Source of the DNA: JANQFM01 sp035471925
GTDB taxonomy: Bacteria; Acidobacteriota; UBA6911; RPQK01; DATIPO01
Assembly: GCA_035471925.1 (NCBI GenBank)
Contig: DATIPO010000390.1
Location: forward strand, 9,809 to 73,808
Direction of reading: 5' to 3'
Length of the DNA stretch: 64,000 bases
Part shown: in pieces, positions 34,231 to 41,794 of the stretch
How the letters are laid out: each line of letters begins with the position of its first letter
How positions within the stretch are numbered: the first letter of the stretch is position 1
Program-made: the position numbers and the translations under genes
Notes under the pieces: generated by a model
What the model was told of the DNA's origin: nothing
Databases searched by the model: none
Seen by the model: the letters and a program-made list of their open reading frames with translations, nothing else

Positions 34231-36078
34231 TCAGCTCTTGTTGGCTTTCTCCTGCTCCAAAATGGCGTCGCTCATGAAGCGGGCGTCGATGGGCAGTCCA
34301 TTGTAGTGAAGAATCTTGTGGACCTTGGGCGACTGGCCGCCGACTTCCAGACGGATGAGGTCGCCCATCTGTCCGTCGCGGTTCTGCTCGATGACGTAGA
34401 GGTCGCGATAGCGGTCGACAAACTCCTTGAGGTCATCGCACAGAGGCAAGGCCCGGATGCGGTAGTAGGCGGTCTCGACTCCGGCCTCGTCGCGCAACTG
34501 GTCACGGCACTCGGACATGGCCACGTCCGTCGACCCGTAGGCGATGATGCCGATCTCGGCTCCTTCCGGTTCCTCGATCTCGGGCTGGGGTACGTGTTTG
34601 CGGGCCGTCCGGTGCTTGCGGTTGAGGCGGTCCATCTGTCCCGTGAAGTCCTCGGGACGCTCGGAGTAGTTGGCCGTCTCGTTGCGTCCGCTGCCGCGGG
34701 TGAAGAAGGCCGCGTTGTCGTGATCGGTTCCCGGCAGTGTGCGGTAAGGGATGCCGTCACCGTCCACGTCGCGGTAGCGGGCGAATTGCTCCACCTTGTC
34801 GAGGTCCGCGGCGCTCAGCACCTTGCCCCGGTCATAGGGTTTGTCGGGATAATCGAAGGGATCGGCCATCCAATTGTTCATGGCCAAGTCGAGGTCGGAG
34901 GCCACGAAGACCGGCTGCTGGAAGCGCTCCGACAAATCGAAGGCGCGACCGGCGAAGTCGAAGCACTCGGCCATCGAAGCCGGCAGCAGCACGATGTGCT
35001 TGGTGTCGCCATGGGACAGGTAGTAGAGCGAAGAAACGTCCCCCTGCGAGGTGCGGGTAGGGAGCCCTGTGGAGGGGCCCACGCGCTGTACGTCAAAAAT
35101 CACGCAGGGGATCTCGGCGTAGTAATCCAGTCCCACGAACTCGCTCATCAGCGAAATGCCGGGGCCCGAGGTGGAGGTCATGGAGCGGGCGCCGGCCCAT
35201 CCGGCGCCGATGGCCATTCCCACCGCGGCCAATTCGTCTTCGGCCTGGATGACGGCGAAGGTGGCCTTGCCGTTCTCATCGATGCGGTACTTGTTGAGGT
35301 AGTCGATCAAAGTCTCGCACAAGCTGCTGGAAGGGGTAATGGGATACCAGGTCATGACCGTGGCGCCGGCGAAGAGGCAGCCCAGCGCCGAGGCGGCGTT
35401 GCCGTCGATGATGATCTTGCCCTGGGTGGCCTGCATTCCGGCCACCTGGTAGGGGTCGCGCTTTTCCAGATTCTCGCGCACGTATTCGGCACCCAGGTGA
35501 GCAGCCTTGACGTTGAAGTCTACGGCCTTGGGCTTGCCTTCGAACCACTTGCCGATGGCCGCCTCGACTTCTTCCATGTCGATCCCGAACAACTCGGCCG
35601 CGCTGCCCACGTAGACCATGTTGGCTACCAGCTTTTTGAGCTTGACGTTGCTGATGACTTCTCCGGCCAGATCGGTGAAGGGAACCGGGTAGTAGACCAG
35701 ATCGTCGCGGATCTTGTTGAGCTTGAGCGGCTCGTCGTAGATGACGACTTGGCCCGAATCGAGATTCTCAACGTCCTCGCGCGCCGTCTGAGGATTCATG
35801 GCGATGAGGATGTCGGTTTCCTTCTTGCGGCCCACGTAGCCGTCCTTGGAGACCCGGATGGTGAACCAAGTGGGCAGTCCCTGGATGTTGGATGGAAAGA
35901 GGTTCTTTCCGCTCACCGGTATGCCCATCTGGAAGATGGAGCGCATCAAGACGTTGTTGGACGATTGACTCCCCGATCCGTTGGGCGTCGCCACCTGGAT
36001 GCTGAAGTCGTTGACGATAGGCTTGCGGTTGGCTTGCTGACTTTTCTCAGCCACGGGTTGGCTGGGCGTAGTGCTCAC
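34231..36078 (-). CDS. korA: 2-oxoacid:ferredoxin oxidoreductase, alpha subunit (fused gamma-alpha)
   Basis: The 615-residue protein has the gamma domain first (~20-210; NDFSIQVATPNGSGSQSSNNVL, GLPTWFTIRVSKDGYVGR) and the alpha domain after (~225-600; GNAASALGCLFAGATVMTWYPITPSSSL, AEDELAAVGMAIGAGWAGARSMTSTSGPGISLM, LPTRTSQGDV). This fused order is that of KorA of the two-subunit enzymes. The start chosen is GTG at 36078 because AAGGAGC lies directly upstream; an ATG 22 codons earlier would run through that site. It forms one enzyme with the downstream korB. Confidence 0.93.
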   Translation of the reverse strand: MSTTPSQPVAEKSQQANRKPIVNDFSIQVATPNGSGSQSSNNVLMRSIFQMGIPVSGKNLFPSNIQGLPTWFTIRVSKDGYVGRKKETDILIAMNPQTAREDVENLDSGQVVIYDEPLKLNKIRDDLVYYPVPFTDLAGEVISNVKLKKLVANMVYVGSAAELFGIDMEEVEAAIGKWFEGKPKAVDFNVKAAHLGAEYVRENLEKRDPYQVAGMQATQGKIIIDGNAASALGCLFAGATVMTWYPITPSSSLCETLIDYLNKYRIDENGKATFAVIQAEDELAAVGMAIGAGWAGARSMTSTSGPGISLMSEFVGLDYYAEIPCVIFDVQRVGPSTGLPTRTSQGDVSSLYYLSHGDTKHIVLLPASMAECFDFAGRAFDLSERFQQPVFVASDLDLAMNNWMADPFDYPDKPYDRGKVLSAADLDKVEQFARYRDVDGDGIPYRTLPGTDHDNAAFFTRGSGRNETANYSERPEDFTGQMDRLNRKHRTARKHVPQPEIEEPEGAEIGIIAYGSTDVAMSECRDQLRDEAGVETAYYRIRALPLCDDLKEFVDRYRDLYVIEQNRDGQMGDLIRLEVGGQSPKVHKILHYNGLPIDARFMSDAILEQEKANKS

Positions 36079-36203
36079 GAATAGCTCCTTGCATGCGGCT
36101 TCTCGGCCAGTTCGAATGCAGACCTGAGCGCTGTTCGAAGGCAATGTCGACTTGTGGACTCATCTTAGCAAACGGCGCTGCCGGGCGAGTGCTTTTGGGG
36201 GCA

Positions 36204-37763
36204 TCAGGCATCCTTCTTGCGGGCGATCGACTTGGCTTGGGTGAACAGCAGCAGGTAGTCGGGGCCGCCGGCCTTGGAGTCGGTGCCGCTCATGTTGAAT
36301 CCGCCGAAGGGATGGATGCCCACCAGAGCCCCCGTGCAGCCCCGGTTGAGGTAGAGGTTGCCGACGTGGAATTCGCGCTTGGCGCGCTCCAGCTTCTGCG
36401 GATTCTTGCTGTAGACCGAACCGGTGAGTCCGAAAATCGTGTCGTTGGCGATCTCCAGGGCGTGGTCGTAGTCGCGGGCCCGCGTCACGGCCAGGACGGG
36501 TCCGAAAATCTCCTCCTGGGAGAGGCGGGCTTTGGGGTCGATATCGGCGAAGATGGTGGGGTTAATGTAGTACCCCTTGGGATCGCCTTTGTCGCCGCCC
36601 ACCAGCAGGCGTCCTTCCTGCTTGCCGATCTCAATGTACTCTGAAATCTTCTTGAAGGCCTGGGAATTGACCACCGGCCCGAAGTTGACGTCAGGATTCT
36701 GAACATCGCCCTTGTGGATGATCTCCTCGGTCTTCTGCTTGAGCTTGTCGAGAAAGAGATCGTAGATGGAATCGGCCACAATGGCCCGCGAACAGGCCGA
36801 GCACTTCTGGCCTTGGAATCCGTAGGCCGAACGCACCACGCCGTCGGCGGCGGCGTCCAGGTCCGCTTCTTCGTCGACCACGATGGCATCTTTGCCGCCC
36901 ATCTCGGCCACCACCCGCTTGATCCAGATCTGCCCCGGACGCGGCTTGGCGGCCAATTCGTTGATGCGCAGGCCCACCTCCTTCGATCCGGTGAAGGAAA
37001 TGAAGCGGATGCGGGGATGCACCACCAAAGGCTCGCCCACCTCGGGTCCGCGTCCCGAGAGCAGGTTGAGGACGCCGGGGGGCAGCCCCGCTTGCTGGGC
37101 GACTTCGGCCATCTTGGCGGCGATCACGGCCGAGTCGTGAGCCGGCTTGCAGATCACGCAGTTGCCCGAGACGATGGCGGCGAATGTCATGCCCGTGAGA
37201 ATGGCCAGAGGGAAGTTCCAGGGAGAAATGACGACGCCCACACCCAGAGGGATGTAGACCATCTCGTTTTCCTCGGGCGGATAGTCGACCAGCGGCGCGG
37301 GTTTGGCCAGCTCCAGCGCCTGATGGGCGTAATAGTTGAGGAAGTCGACGGCCTCGGCCACATCGGCGTCAGCTTCGACCCAGCTCTTGCCCACCTCCAG
37401 GACCATCCAGGAGGCCAGCTCATAACGCCGCTGGGTCATGATGTCGGCCATCTTGAAGACGATCTCGGCACGCTCCTGGGCGCTCTTCCGGCTCCAGGAC
37501 TTGAAGGCCTCTTCGCCGGCCCGGACGGCTTCCTCCACCAGTTCGGTGCCGCCGTCCTGGACGATGCCCACCACCTCGTCGGTGTTGGAGGGATTGCGCG
37601 ACTCGAACTTGTTGTTGCTCTGGATGCGGCGTCCGCCGATGATGATGTCGTATTCGCGTCCCATCTCGCTGCGCACTTGGGCCAGGGCGGCCTCCATCTC
37701 GGCGCGCTTGTCGGGACGACTGAAATCCGTAAACGGAAGGTTTGTAAATTCTTTGACTTGCAT
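36204..37763 (-). CDS. 1-pyrroline-5-carboxylate (L-glutamate gamma-semialdehyde) dehydrogenase
   Basis: The 519-residue protein matches the RocA/PutA-type P5C dehydrogenases along its length: VNP-like RNPSNTDEVVG, VISPWNFPLAILTGM, GNCVICKPAHDSAVIA, FTGSKEVG, the Glu-containing AEMGGKDAIVVDEEADLD and the catalytic Cys in GFQGQKCSACSRA. It oxidises glutamate semialdehyde from proline or ornithine to glutamate with NAD. No proline dehydrogenase gene is next to it. It lies 125 bp upstream of korA on the same strand, so carbon from proline could enter the 2-oxoglutarate pool used by KorAB; that link is an inference. Confidence 0.93.
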   Translation of the reverse strand: MQVKEFTNLPFTDFSRPDKRAEMEAALAQVRSEMGREYDIIIGGRRIQSNNKFESRNPSNTDEVVGIVQDGGTELVEEAVRAGEEAFKSWSRKSAQERAEIVFKMADIMTQRRYELASWMVLEVGKSWVEADADVAEAVDFLNYYAHQALELAKPAPLVDYPPEENEMVYIPLGVGVVISPWNFPLAILTGMTFAAIVSGNCVICKPAHDSAVIAAKMAEVAQQAGLPPGVLNLLSGRGPEVGEPLVVHPRIRFISFTGSKEVGLRINELAAKPRPGQIWIKRVVAEMGGKDAIVVDEEADLDAAADGVVRSAYGFQGQKCSACSRAIVADSIYDLFLDKLKQKTEEIIHKGDVQNPDVNFGPVVNSQAFKKISEYIEIGKQEGRLLVGGDKGDPKGYYINPTIFADIDPKARLSQEEIFGPVLAVTRARDYDHALEIANDTIFGLTGSVYSKNPQKLERAKREFHVGNLYLNRGCTGALVGIHPFGGFNMSGTDSKAGGPDYLLLFTQAKSIARKKDA

Positions 37764-37813
37764 GCCTCGCTCCTTTTCACGTTCCAGGGTGGCTCAGATT
37801 ATCATATTGGGAA

Positions 37814-38617
37814 ATGGACGATAATGCCTTGGTGAACCCCCGCAAACGACGTTCTTCCATCCACTTCATTTTAGTGCGCACCCAGTTTGCTTCCAACCTG
37901 GGAACCTCGGTGCGGGCGCTGAAGAACATGGGCTTCGAAAACCTGGTGCTGATCGGGCCCGAGTGCGAAGTGGGCGTCGAGGCCCGGGCCCGCTCCATGA
38001 AGGGCGACTACATCCTCGACCAAGCCCGCTTCTTCCCTTCCCTGCAAGCGGCTCAAAAGGAGATCCCGCTGCTGGCCGGGGCCACCGGACGCTATTCAGG
38101 CCGCGGCCGCAAGAAACCCCTGGAGGCGCGAGCCTTCGCCTGCGATTTCCTGACGCGCCTCTCCGACGTCCCGCTGGGCTTGGTCTTCGGTCCCGAAGAC
38201 AATGGGCTGAGCCGGCGCGAACTGCAGCTCTGCCAGTACCTGATTACCATCCCCGGCGGGTCCGATTTCCCCGTCATGAACCTATCCCAGGCCGTGGCCG
38301 TGGTGGCCTATGAGATGAATCTGGCGCTGCGCGATGCTGAGAAACCCGGCAGGGCGGGCCGCCAAAATGAAAACGGGCAGGATGGAAACCTGCGGGAGCC
38401 GGACCAGCAGGAATCCCCCGCCTCGAGTCACGAAATCAAAACCTTGCTGCAAGCGCTGGAGCGACGGCTGGGCAAAGAGAACCTTCCTCACTACTGGTCG
38501 CGCGGACGCCTCATGCACCGGCTGCGCGGACTGGCCGCCCGCAGCCGTCTGCAAAGCGAGGACGTCAACATGCTGCTGTCGCTTCTGAAGGAGCCGGATC
38601 AGGAGAACTCCGAATAA
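37814..38617 (+). CDS. TrmJ-like tRNA/rRNA 2'-O-methyltransferase (SpoU/TrmH family)
   Basis: The 267-residue protein has a SPOUT methyltransferase domain (~15-175): HFILVRTQFASNLGTSVRALKNMGF, LVLIGP, GLVFGPEDNGLS and IPGGSDFPVMNLSQAVAVVAYEM, the knot region that binds SAM. The layout, with a C-terminal helical extension of ~90 residues after a linker, fits TrmJ, which methylates the ribose at position 32 of tRNAs, although other SpoU enzymes are possible. A TATCAT box stands 8 nt before the ATG. The 3' end overlaps the convergent radical SAM gene by 53 bp, an unusually long tail-to-tail overlap. Confidence 0.85.
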   Translation: MDDNALVNPRKRRSSIHFILVRTQFASNLGTSVRALKNMGFENLVLIGPECEVGVEARARSMKGDYILDQARFFPSLQAAQKEIPLLAGATGRYSGRGRKKPLEARAFACDFLTRLSDVPLGLVFGPEDNGLSRRELQLCQYLITIPGGSDFPVMNLSQAVAVVAYEMNLALRDAEKPGRAGRQNENGQDGNLREPDQQESPASSHEIKTLLQALERRLGKENLPHYWSRGRLMHRLRGLAARSRLQSEDVNMLLSLLKEPDQENSE

Positions 38618-39893
38618 CGTCCATGAAGGACGACACCGAGAAGACCGCGTTGCCGATGCCCGGCTTGCCGTAGCCCGGCGGAGGCGCCAGTTGGTGCTTT
38701 TCGTGAATGTCGCGCCAAGCCCGCGTAAGCCGGACATGGTACTCCAGCGGAGCGCCTCCGGGGTTGCCGCGTCCCAGGACGCTCAACGGCTCGGGACACC
38801 AGGTGGTAAAGCGGGGGGCGATACCCCGCGACATGAAGAAGTCGAGGCCTTGGCTGGTTGATTCGATGGCTTCGTCGACATCCGTGAATCCGTGAGGGCG
38901 GGACATCTCGATGCCTGCCACAAAATTGGGAATGACGTTGGACGGTCCGAAGACTTCGGCGCCTTGCAGGATGCGCTCGATCCACTGGTCGCGTCCGATG
39001 TAGTCGGCCTTCCCAGCGCAGATCTTGTCGAAGAGACGACGGTCCCACACCTCGTAGTTGGGATGGTAGATCTGCACTCCGGCGTCTTTGAAGCGGCGGG
39101 CTCCCTCTTTGCTTTGGGCCTGCACCACCACCTTGCTGATCCAGCGTCCGGGGAACCGCTCTTCGATGGCCTTCGGATAGTGCAGGTAAAAACCCACCTC
39201 GTCCTTGCCCTGCAAGGAATGAGTGATGCTGCCTCCGGTCACGGTGTAGGCCCGCGAGTCGGAGTCGGTGTCGGCGATGATGGAGAGGGCCTCCAATACC
39301 TCCTCCACGCTCTTCACGCCGGTATAGGAACGTCCGCTCTTCTTCTGCTGGCGGTAGTTTTCGTTGATGTCGCAGAACTGGCATTCCACCTTGCGGCCGA
39401 AGTACTGGCACTTGCGGAAGACGGTGAGGTAGAGCAGGTAACCCCACTCGATGGTGGGGCAGATGTCGGTGACCGGCTTGCCCGAGGATAGAGTGCGGCG
39501 GTAGTACTCGGGATAGCTCTGCAGTTCCACGCCGCAGACTTCGCTGCCCTCCAAAGACAGAATCAGGCGTCCGTCGGCGTTGATCTCCACGCAGTAAGGC
39601 GACTTGGGGTTGACGCGCACAGAGACGATGGTGCGACGGAAACCGCGGGCGCCGCCGATCAGGCAGATCTCTTCGGGGACGCGGAAATTCTCCTGCTGCC
39701 GCATGTCCTCGATGGGCACCATGTCGAAGGAAAAGATGAAGTAGGCTTTGGGCTTGAACCCCGAAGCCGCGCGCAAGGCGTCCTCGGTGAAGCGCACGCC
39801 GCCCCGCAGCAGGTCTTCCTTGTAGACCGCTTCGGGGGGCAAATCGGGGAAGCGTCCGATAAGCGATTCAACCAGTTCCGATCTTTCAGCCAT
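38565..39893 (-). CDS. Radical SAM protein with non-canonical CX8CX2C cluster motif
   Basis: The 442-residue protein has a long N-terminal region (~1-150) and a radical SAM-like core. The likely cluster Cys are 162, 171 and 174 in KCQYFGRKVECQFCD, a CX8CX2C spacing instead of the usual CX3CX2C. Later features fit the TIM-barrel: TVTGGSITHS (SAM-contacting GGE-like turn), an IYHPNYEVWD strand, and VIPNFVAGIEMSRPHGF. I know no characterised member. A TACACT box 6 nt before the ATG suggests a leaderless start. It is convergent with, and overlaps, the TrmJ-like gene and has no cofactor or peptide gene nearby, so the substrate is unknown. Confidence 0.8.
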   Translation of the reverse strand: MAERSELVESLIGRFPDLPPEAVYKEDLLRGGVRFTEDALRAASGFKPKAYFIFSFDMVPIEDMRQQENFRVPEEICLIGGARGFRRTIVSVRVNPKSPYCVEINADGRLILSLEGSEVCGVELQSYPEYYRRTLSSGKPVTDICPTIEWGYLLYLTVFRKCQYFGRKVECQFCDINENYRQQKKSGRSYTGVKSVEEVLEALSIIADTDSDSRAYTVTGGSITHSLQGKDEVGFYLHYPKAIEERFPGRWISKVVVQAQSKEGARRFKDAGVQIYHPNYEVWDRRLFDKICAGKADYIGRDQWIERILQGAEVFGPSNVIPNFVAGIEMSRPHGFTDVDEAIESTSQGLDFFMSRGIAPRFTTWCPEPLSVLGRGNPGGAPLEYHVRLTRAWRDIHEKHQLAPPPGYGKPGIGNAVFSVSSFMDVIRSSPDPAPSEATAAC

Positions 39894-40049
39894 GAGAGAA
39901 GTGTAGCAGACTCGCGGCCGCTCAGTTCTAGAATCGCGGAGCAGCCAGCCTTTGGTCGAACTCCCAACGACGCTCAATCCCCGGCTCACAGGTCTCCTAC
40001 CGAATCCCCTCGGGCAATTGGTCATTGGGAGTCGGGTGTTGCGAAGCGC

Positions 40050-40640
40050 CTAGGTCATTTCCTGGCGCAGCTTGCGCAGGACTTGCTTGGCCACGTCGCG
40101 AAAGGTTTCTTGCACGCCCTTGCCGTGGACGGCTACAGCCTGGTAGACGGGTTCGTTGCCGATGCGCAGTTCCTTGGCCAGGTAATCGACTTCGAAGATG
40201 TCCTCCAGATCGCGCTTGTTGATCTGAAGGGCATAGGGAATCTTGAGGGGATCGAGCTTGTTTTCCTTGAGATTGCTGCGCAGGTCTCGAATGGCCTCGT
40301 GGTTGGCGTCGAGGCGCTCTTTCTGGGAATCGGCGACGAAGACTACGGCGTCAGCTCCCTTGAGGATGAGGCGGCGGCTGGCCTCGTAGAAAACCTGTCC
40401 GGGAACCGTATAGAGGTGAAACCGGGCGTTGAAGCCGGCAATCTTGCCGACTTCCAGCGGCAGGAAATCGAAAAAGAGCGTCCGGTCAAGTTCGGTGTTG
40501 AGGGTGACCAACTTGCCGCGCAGAGAAGGATTGACCGACTTGTAGAGTTCCGTGATGTTGGTGGTCTTGCCAGACAGACCGGGACCGTAGTAGACGATCT
40601 TGCAGTTGATTTCGCGGTTGGCGTAGTTGATGAAAGTCAA
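40050..40640 (-). CDS. mglA: MglA-like small GTPase
   Basis: The 196-residue protein matches MglA of Myxococcus and its relatives: MTFINYANREINCKIVYYGPG, P-loop GPGLSGKTTN, switch region DRTLFFDFLPLE, YTVPGQVFY, and the base-recognition QINKRDL. MglA is a Ras-like switch that sets cell polarity and motility; in non-gliding bacteria its role is open. It is preceded on the same strand by a roadblock gene (mglB type, the GTPase-activating partner), 19 bp apart. No gliding motor genes are in the window, so polarity of type IV pili or of other surface structures is a possible output. Confidence 0.93.
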   Translation of the reverse strand: MTFINYANREINCKIVYYGPGLSGKTTNITELYKSVNPSLRGKLVTLNTELDRTLFFDFLPLEVGKIAGFNARFHLYTVPGQVFYEASRRLILKGADAVVFVADSQKERLDANHEAIRDLRSNLKENKLDPLKIPYALQINKRDLEDIFEVDYLAKELRIGNEPVYQAVAVHGKGVQETFRDVAKQVLRKLRQEMT

Positions 40641-40659
40641 GCTTTCGCTCCTTGCGCGC

Positions 40660-41082
40660 TCATTCGTTGCCGCACTTGCGCAGTATATCCTCCAAGATCA
40701 GAGAGGCCTGTCCCAGGCTCCTCCAGTCCCGCTCCTGCTCCGATTGGGCGGGAACGATGACAAGAATCAATGCCAGATTACTCACGGGAGTGATGACAAT
40801 GCTGTGATTTCGCCCACGATGGTAGATGCGATGGAACTCGTCCTCGCCGATCAAGGTGGCCAAACCGAAGGTGGCTGCCAGATTACTGGCCGCCAAGGAG
40901 GCCAGCGCCTGAATGTCGAGGCCTTCCAGGCTTCCCCGGTGCGCCACGTCCTGGCCATTGCGGTTGATCAGGCATACCGATTTGGCGCCCGTGCGGTTGA
41001 GCACGTTGGAGAGGATCAGGACGATTTTCTGATACTCCTGGGACTCGATCTTGAAATTTGGAACTTCCATAACCGTTTTCAT
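40660..41082 (-). CDS. mglB: MglB-like roadblock/LC7 GTPase-activating protein
   Basis: The ~140-residue protein has one roadblock/LC7 domain (~10-130): YQKIVLILSNVLNRTGAKSVCLINRNGQDVAHRG, LASLAASNLAATFGLATLIGE, and SIVITPVSNLALILVIV. MglB dimers activate GTP hydrolysis by MglA, and the two genes are adjacent in the same order as in Myxococcus. The ATG at 41082 is preferred because the family begins close to there and GAGG lies upstream; an in-frame ATG at 41130 sits 5 nt after a TACTAT box and could be a leaderless alternative adding 16 residues. Confidence 0.9.
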   Translation of the reverse strand: MKTVMEVPNFKIESQEYQKIVLILSNVLNRTGAKSVCLINRNGQDVAHRGSLEGLDIQALASLAASNLAATFGLATLIGEDEFHRIYHRGRNHSIVITPVSNLALILVIVPAQSEQERDWRSLGQASLILEDILRKCGNE

Positions 41083-41109
41083 CTCGGCCTCTGACAAGCT
41101 GCACGTTCC

Positions 41110-41137
41110 TTGACTGCCTTCAAGCGGCATCTATAAT
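41110..41137 (+). promoter_or_regulatory. Consensus promoter of the TPR gene
   Basis: TTGACT (41110-41115) and TATAAT (41132-41137) are separated by 16 bp, giving a start near 41144. A terminator-like hairpin follows within about 30 nt, see 41154-41175. Confidence 0.75.
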
Positions 41138-41148
41138 AGTATCCTTTT

Positions 41149-41253
41149 ATGGGACCTGCTTTGGCAGGTTTTTTTGTCCCTCTGAAAGGTCAGGGGACGG
41201 GCCCGCAAATAGAGCGAGGATGCTATGGCTGCGAAAAGCAAGAAGAACACTAA
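41149..41253 (+). CDS. Possible 34-residue leader ORF overlapping the TPR gene start
   Basis: An ATG 11 nt after the TATAAT opens a 34-codon frame (beginning MGPALAGFF) that runs through the terminator-like hairpin and ends at a TAA at 41251-41253, past the ATG of the TPR gene in another frame. There is no room for a ribosome site, so it would be leaderless. A ribosome on it would prevent the hairpin from forming. It has no homology that I know and may be chance. Confidence 0.3.
   Translation: MGPALAGFFVPLKGQGTGPQIERGCYGCEKQEEH
41154..41175 (+). terminator. Terminator-like hairpin in the leader of the TPR gene (possible attenuator)
   Basis: ACCTGC-TTTG-GCAGGT is followed by a run of T residues, only ~10 nt after the predicted transcription start and before the coding region at 41225. 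GGGAC at 41151 and GTCCC at 41176 could form an outer, competing pairing. No gene upstream on this strand needs a terminator, so a conditional stop is likely. Confidence 0.5.
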
Positions 41254-41749
41254 GGATCCGGTTTCAGACTTGGAAAAGGCTCTGAAACTGGTATACGACC
41301 ATAAATACAAAGAGGGCCACAAGGCCTTGAAGAACCTGGTCGACAAGGGTGAACTGGAACAGAGGGCCGCGGCTTCGGCCCGGACTTTCTTGCGCATCTG
41401 CGAGAATCACCTTGAGACCGAAGAGGGGCCCGCCGACGACTCGGCCGAAGGGCTCTACGACTGGGGCGTAGCGCTGCACAACGGAGGACGGCGCGAGGAG
41501 GCCATGAAGTTCTTCGAGAAGGCCCTCAAGAAGGCCAAGGGCGAGAAAGACCACATCTACTACGCCATGGCTGCCGCCCAAGCCGCCTCTAAGAACGCCG
41601 ACAAAGCCGTCGAGTACCTTTCCAAGGCGGCCGACGGGCACCCTGAGAGAACCTACCAAGCCGGCAACGATCCCGACTTCCGTGAGATCGAATCCAACAA
41701 GGGCTTTGAGGATCTCCTCAAAGAGCATTCCCAACTCGAACCGGCCTAG
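41225..41749 (+). CDS. TPR-repeat protein
   Basis: The 174-residue soluble protein has a Lys-rich N-terminus, then tetratricopeptide-like helices: LEKALKLVYDHKYKEGHKALKNLVDKGE, GLYDWGVALHNGGRREEAMKFFEKALKKA and HIYYAMAAAQAASKNADKAVEYLSKAAD, with a short end matching DPDFREIESNKGFEDLL of bacterial TPR proteins. It likely mediates protein-protein contacts in the cytoplasm. GAGGA stands before the ATG. It has its own strong promoter with a terminator-like leader, and glmU begins 46 bp downstream on the same strand. Partner unknown. Confidence 0.8.
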   Translation: MAAKSKKNTKDPVSDLEKALKLVYDHKYKEGHKALKNLVDKGELEQRAAASARTFLRICENHLETEEGPADDSAEGLYDWGVALHNGGRREEAMKFFEKALKKAKGEKDHIYYAMAAAQAASKNADKAVEYLSKAADGHPERTYQAGNDPDFREIESNKGFEDLLKEHSQLEPA

Positions 41750-41794
41750 CGGCGGAGGACGCTGAGCCTCCCCGGCCGTCCGAGGGACCTGCAC

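Noticed and set aside
34168..36084. A long plus-strand open frame (over 600 codons) opposite korA
   Set aside because: It lies entirely antisense to a gene with clear family motifs. Long antisense frames are expected in GC-rich coding DNA; the product shows no motif.
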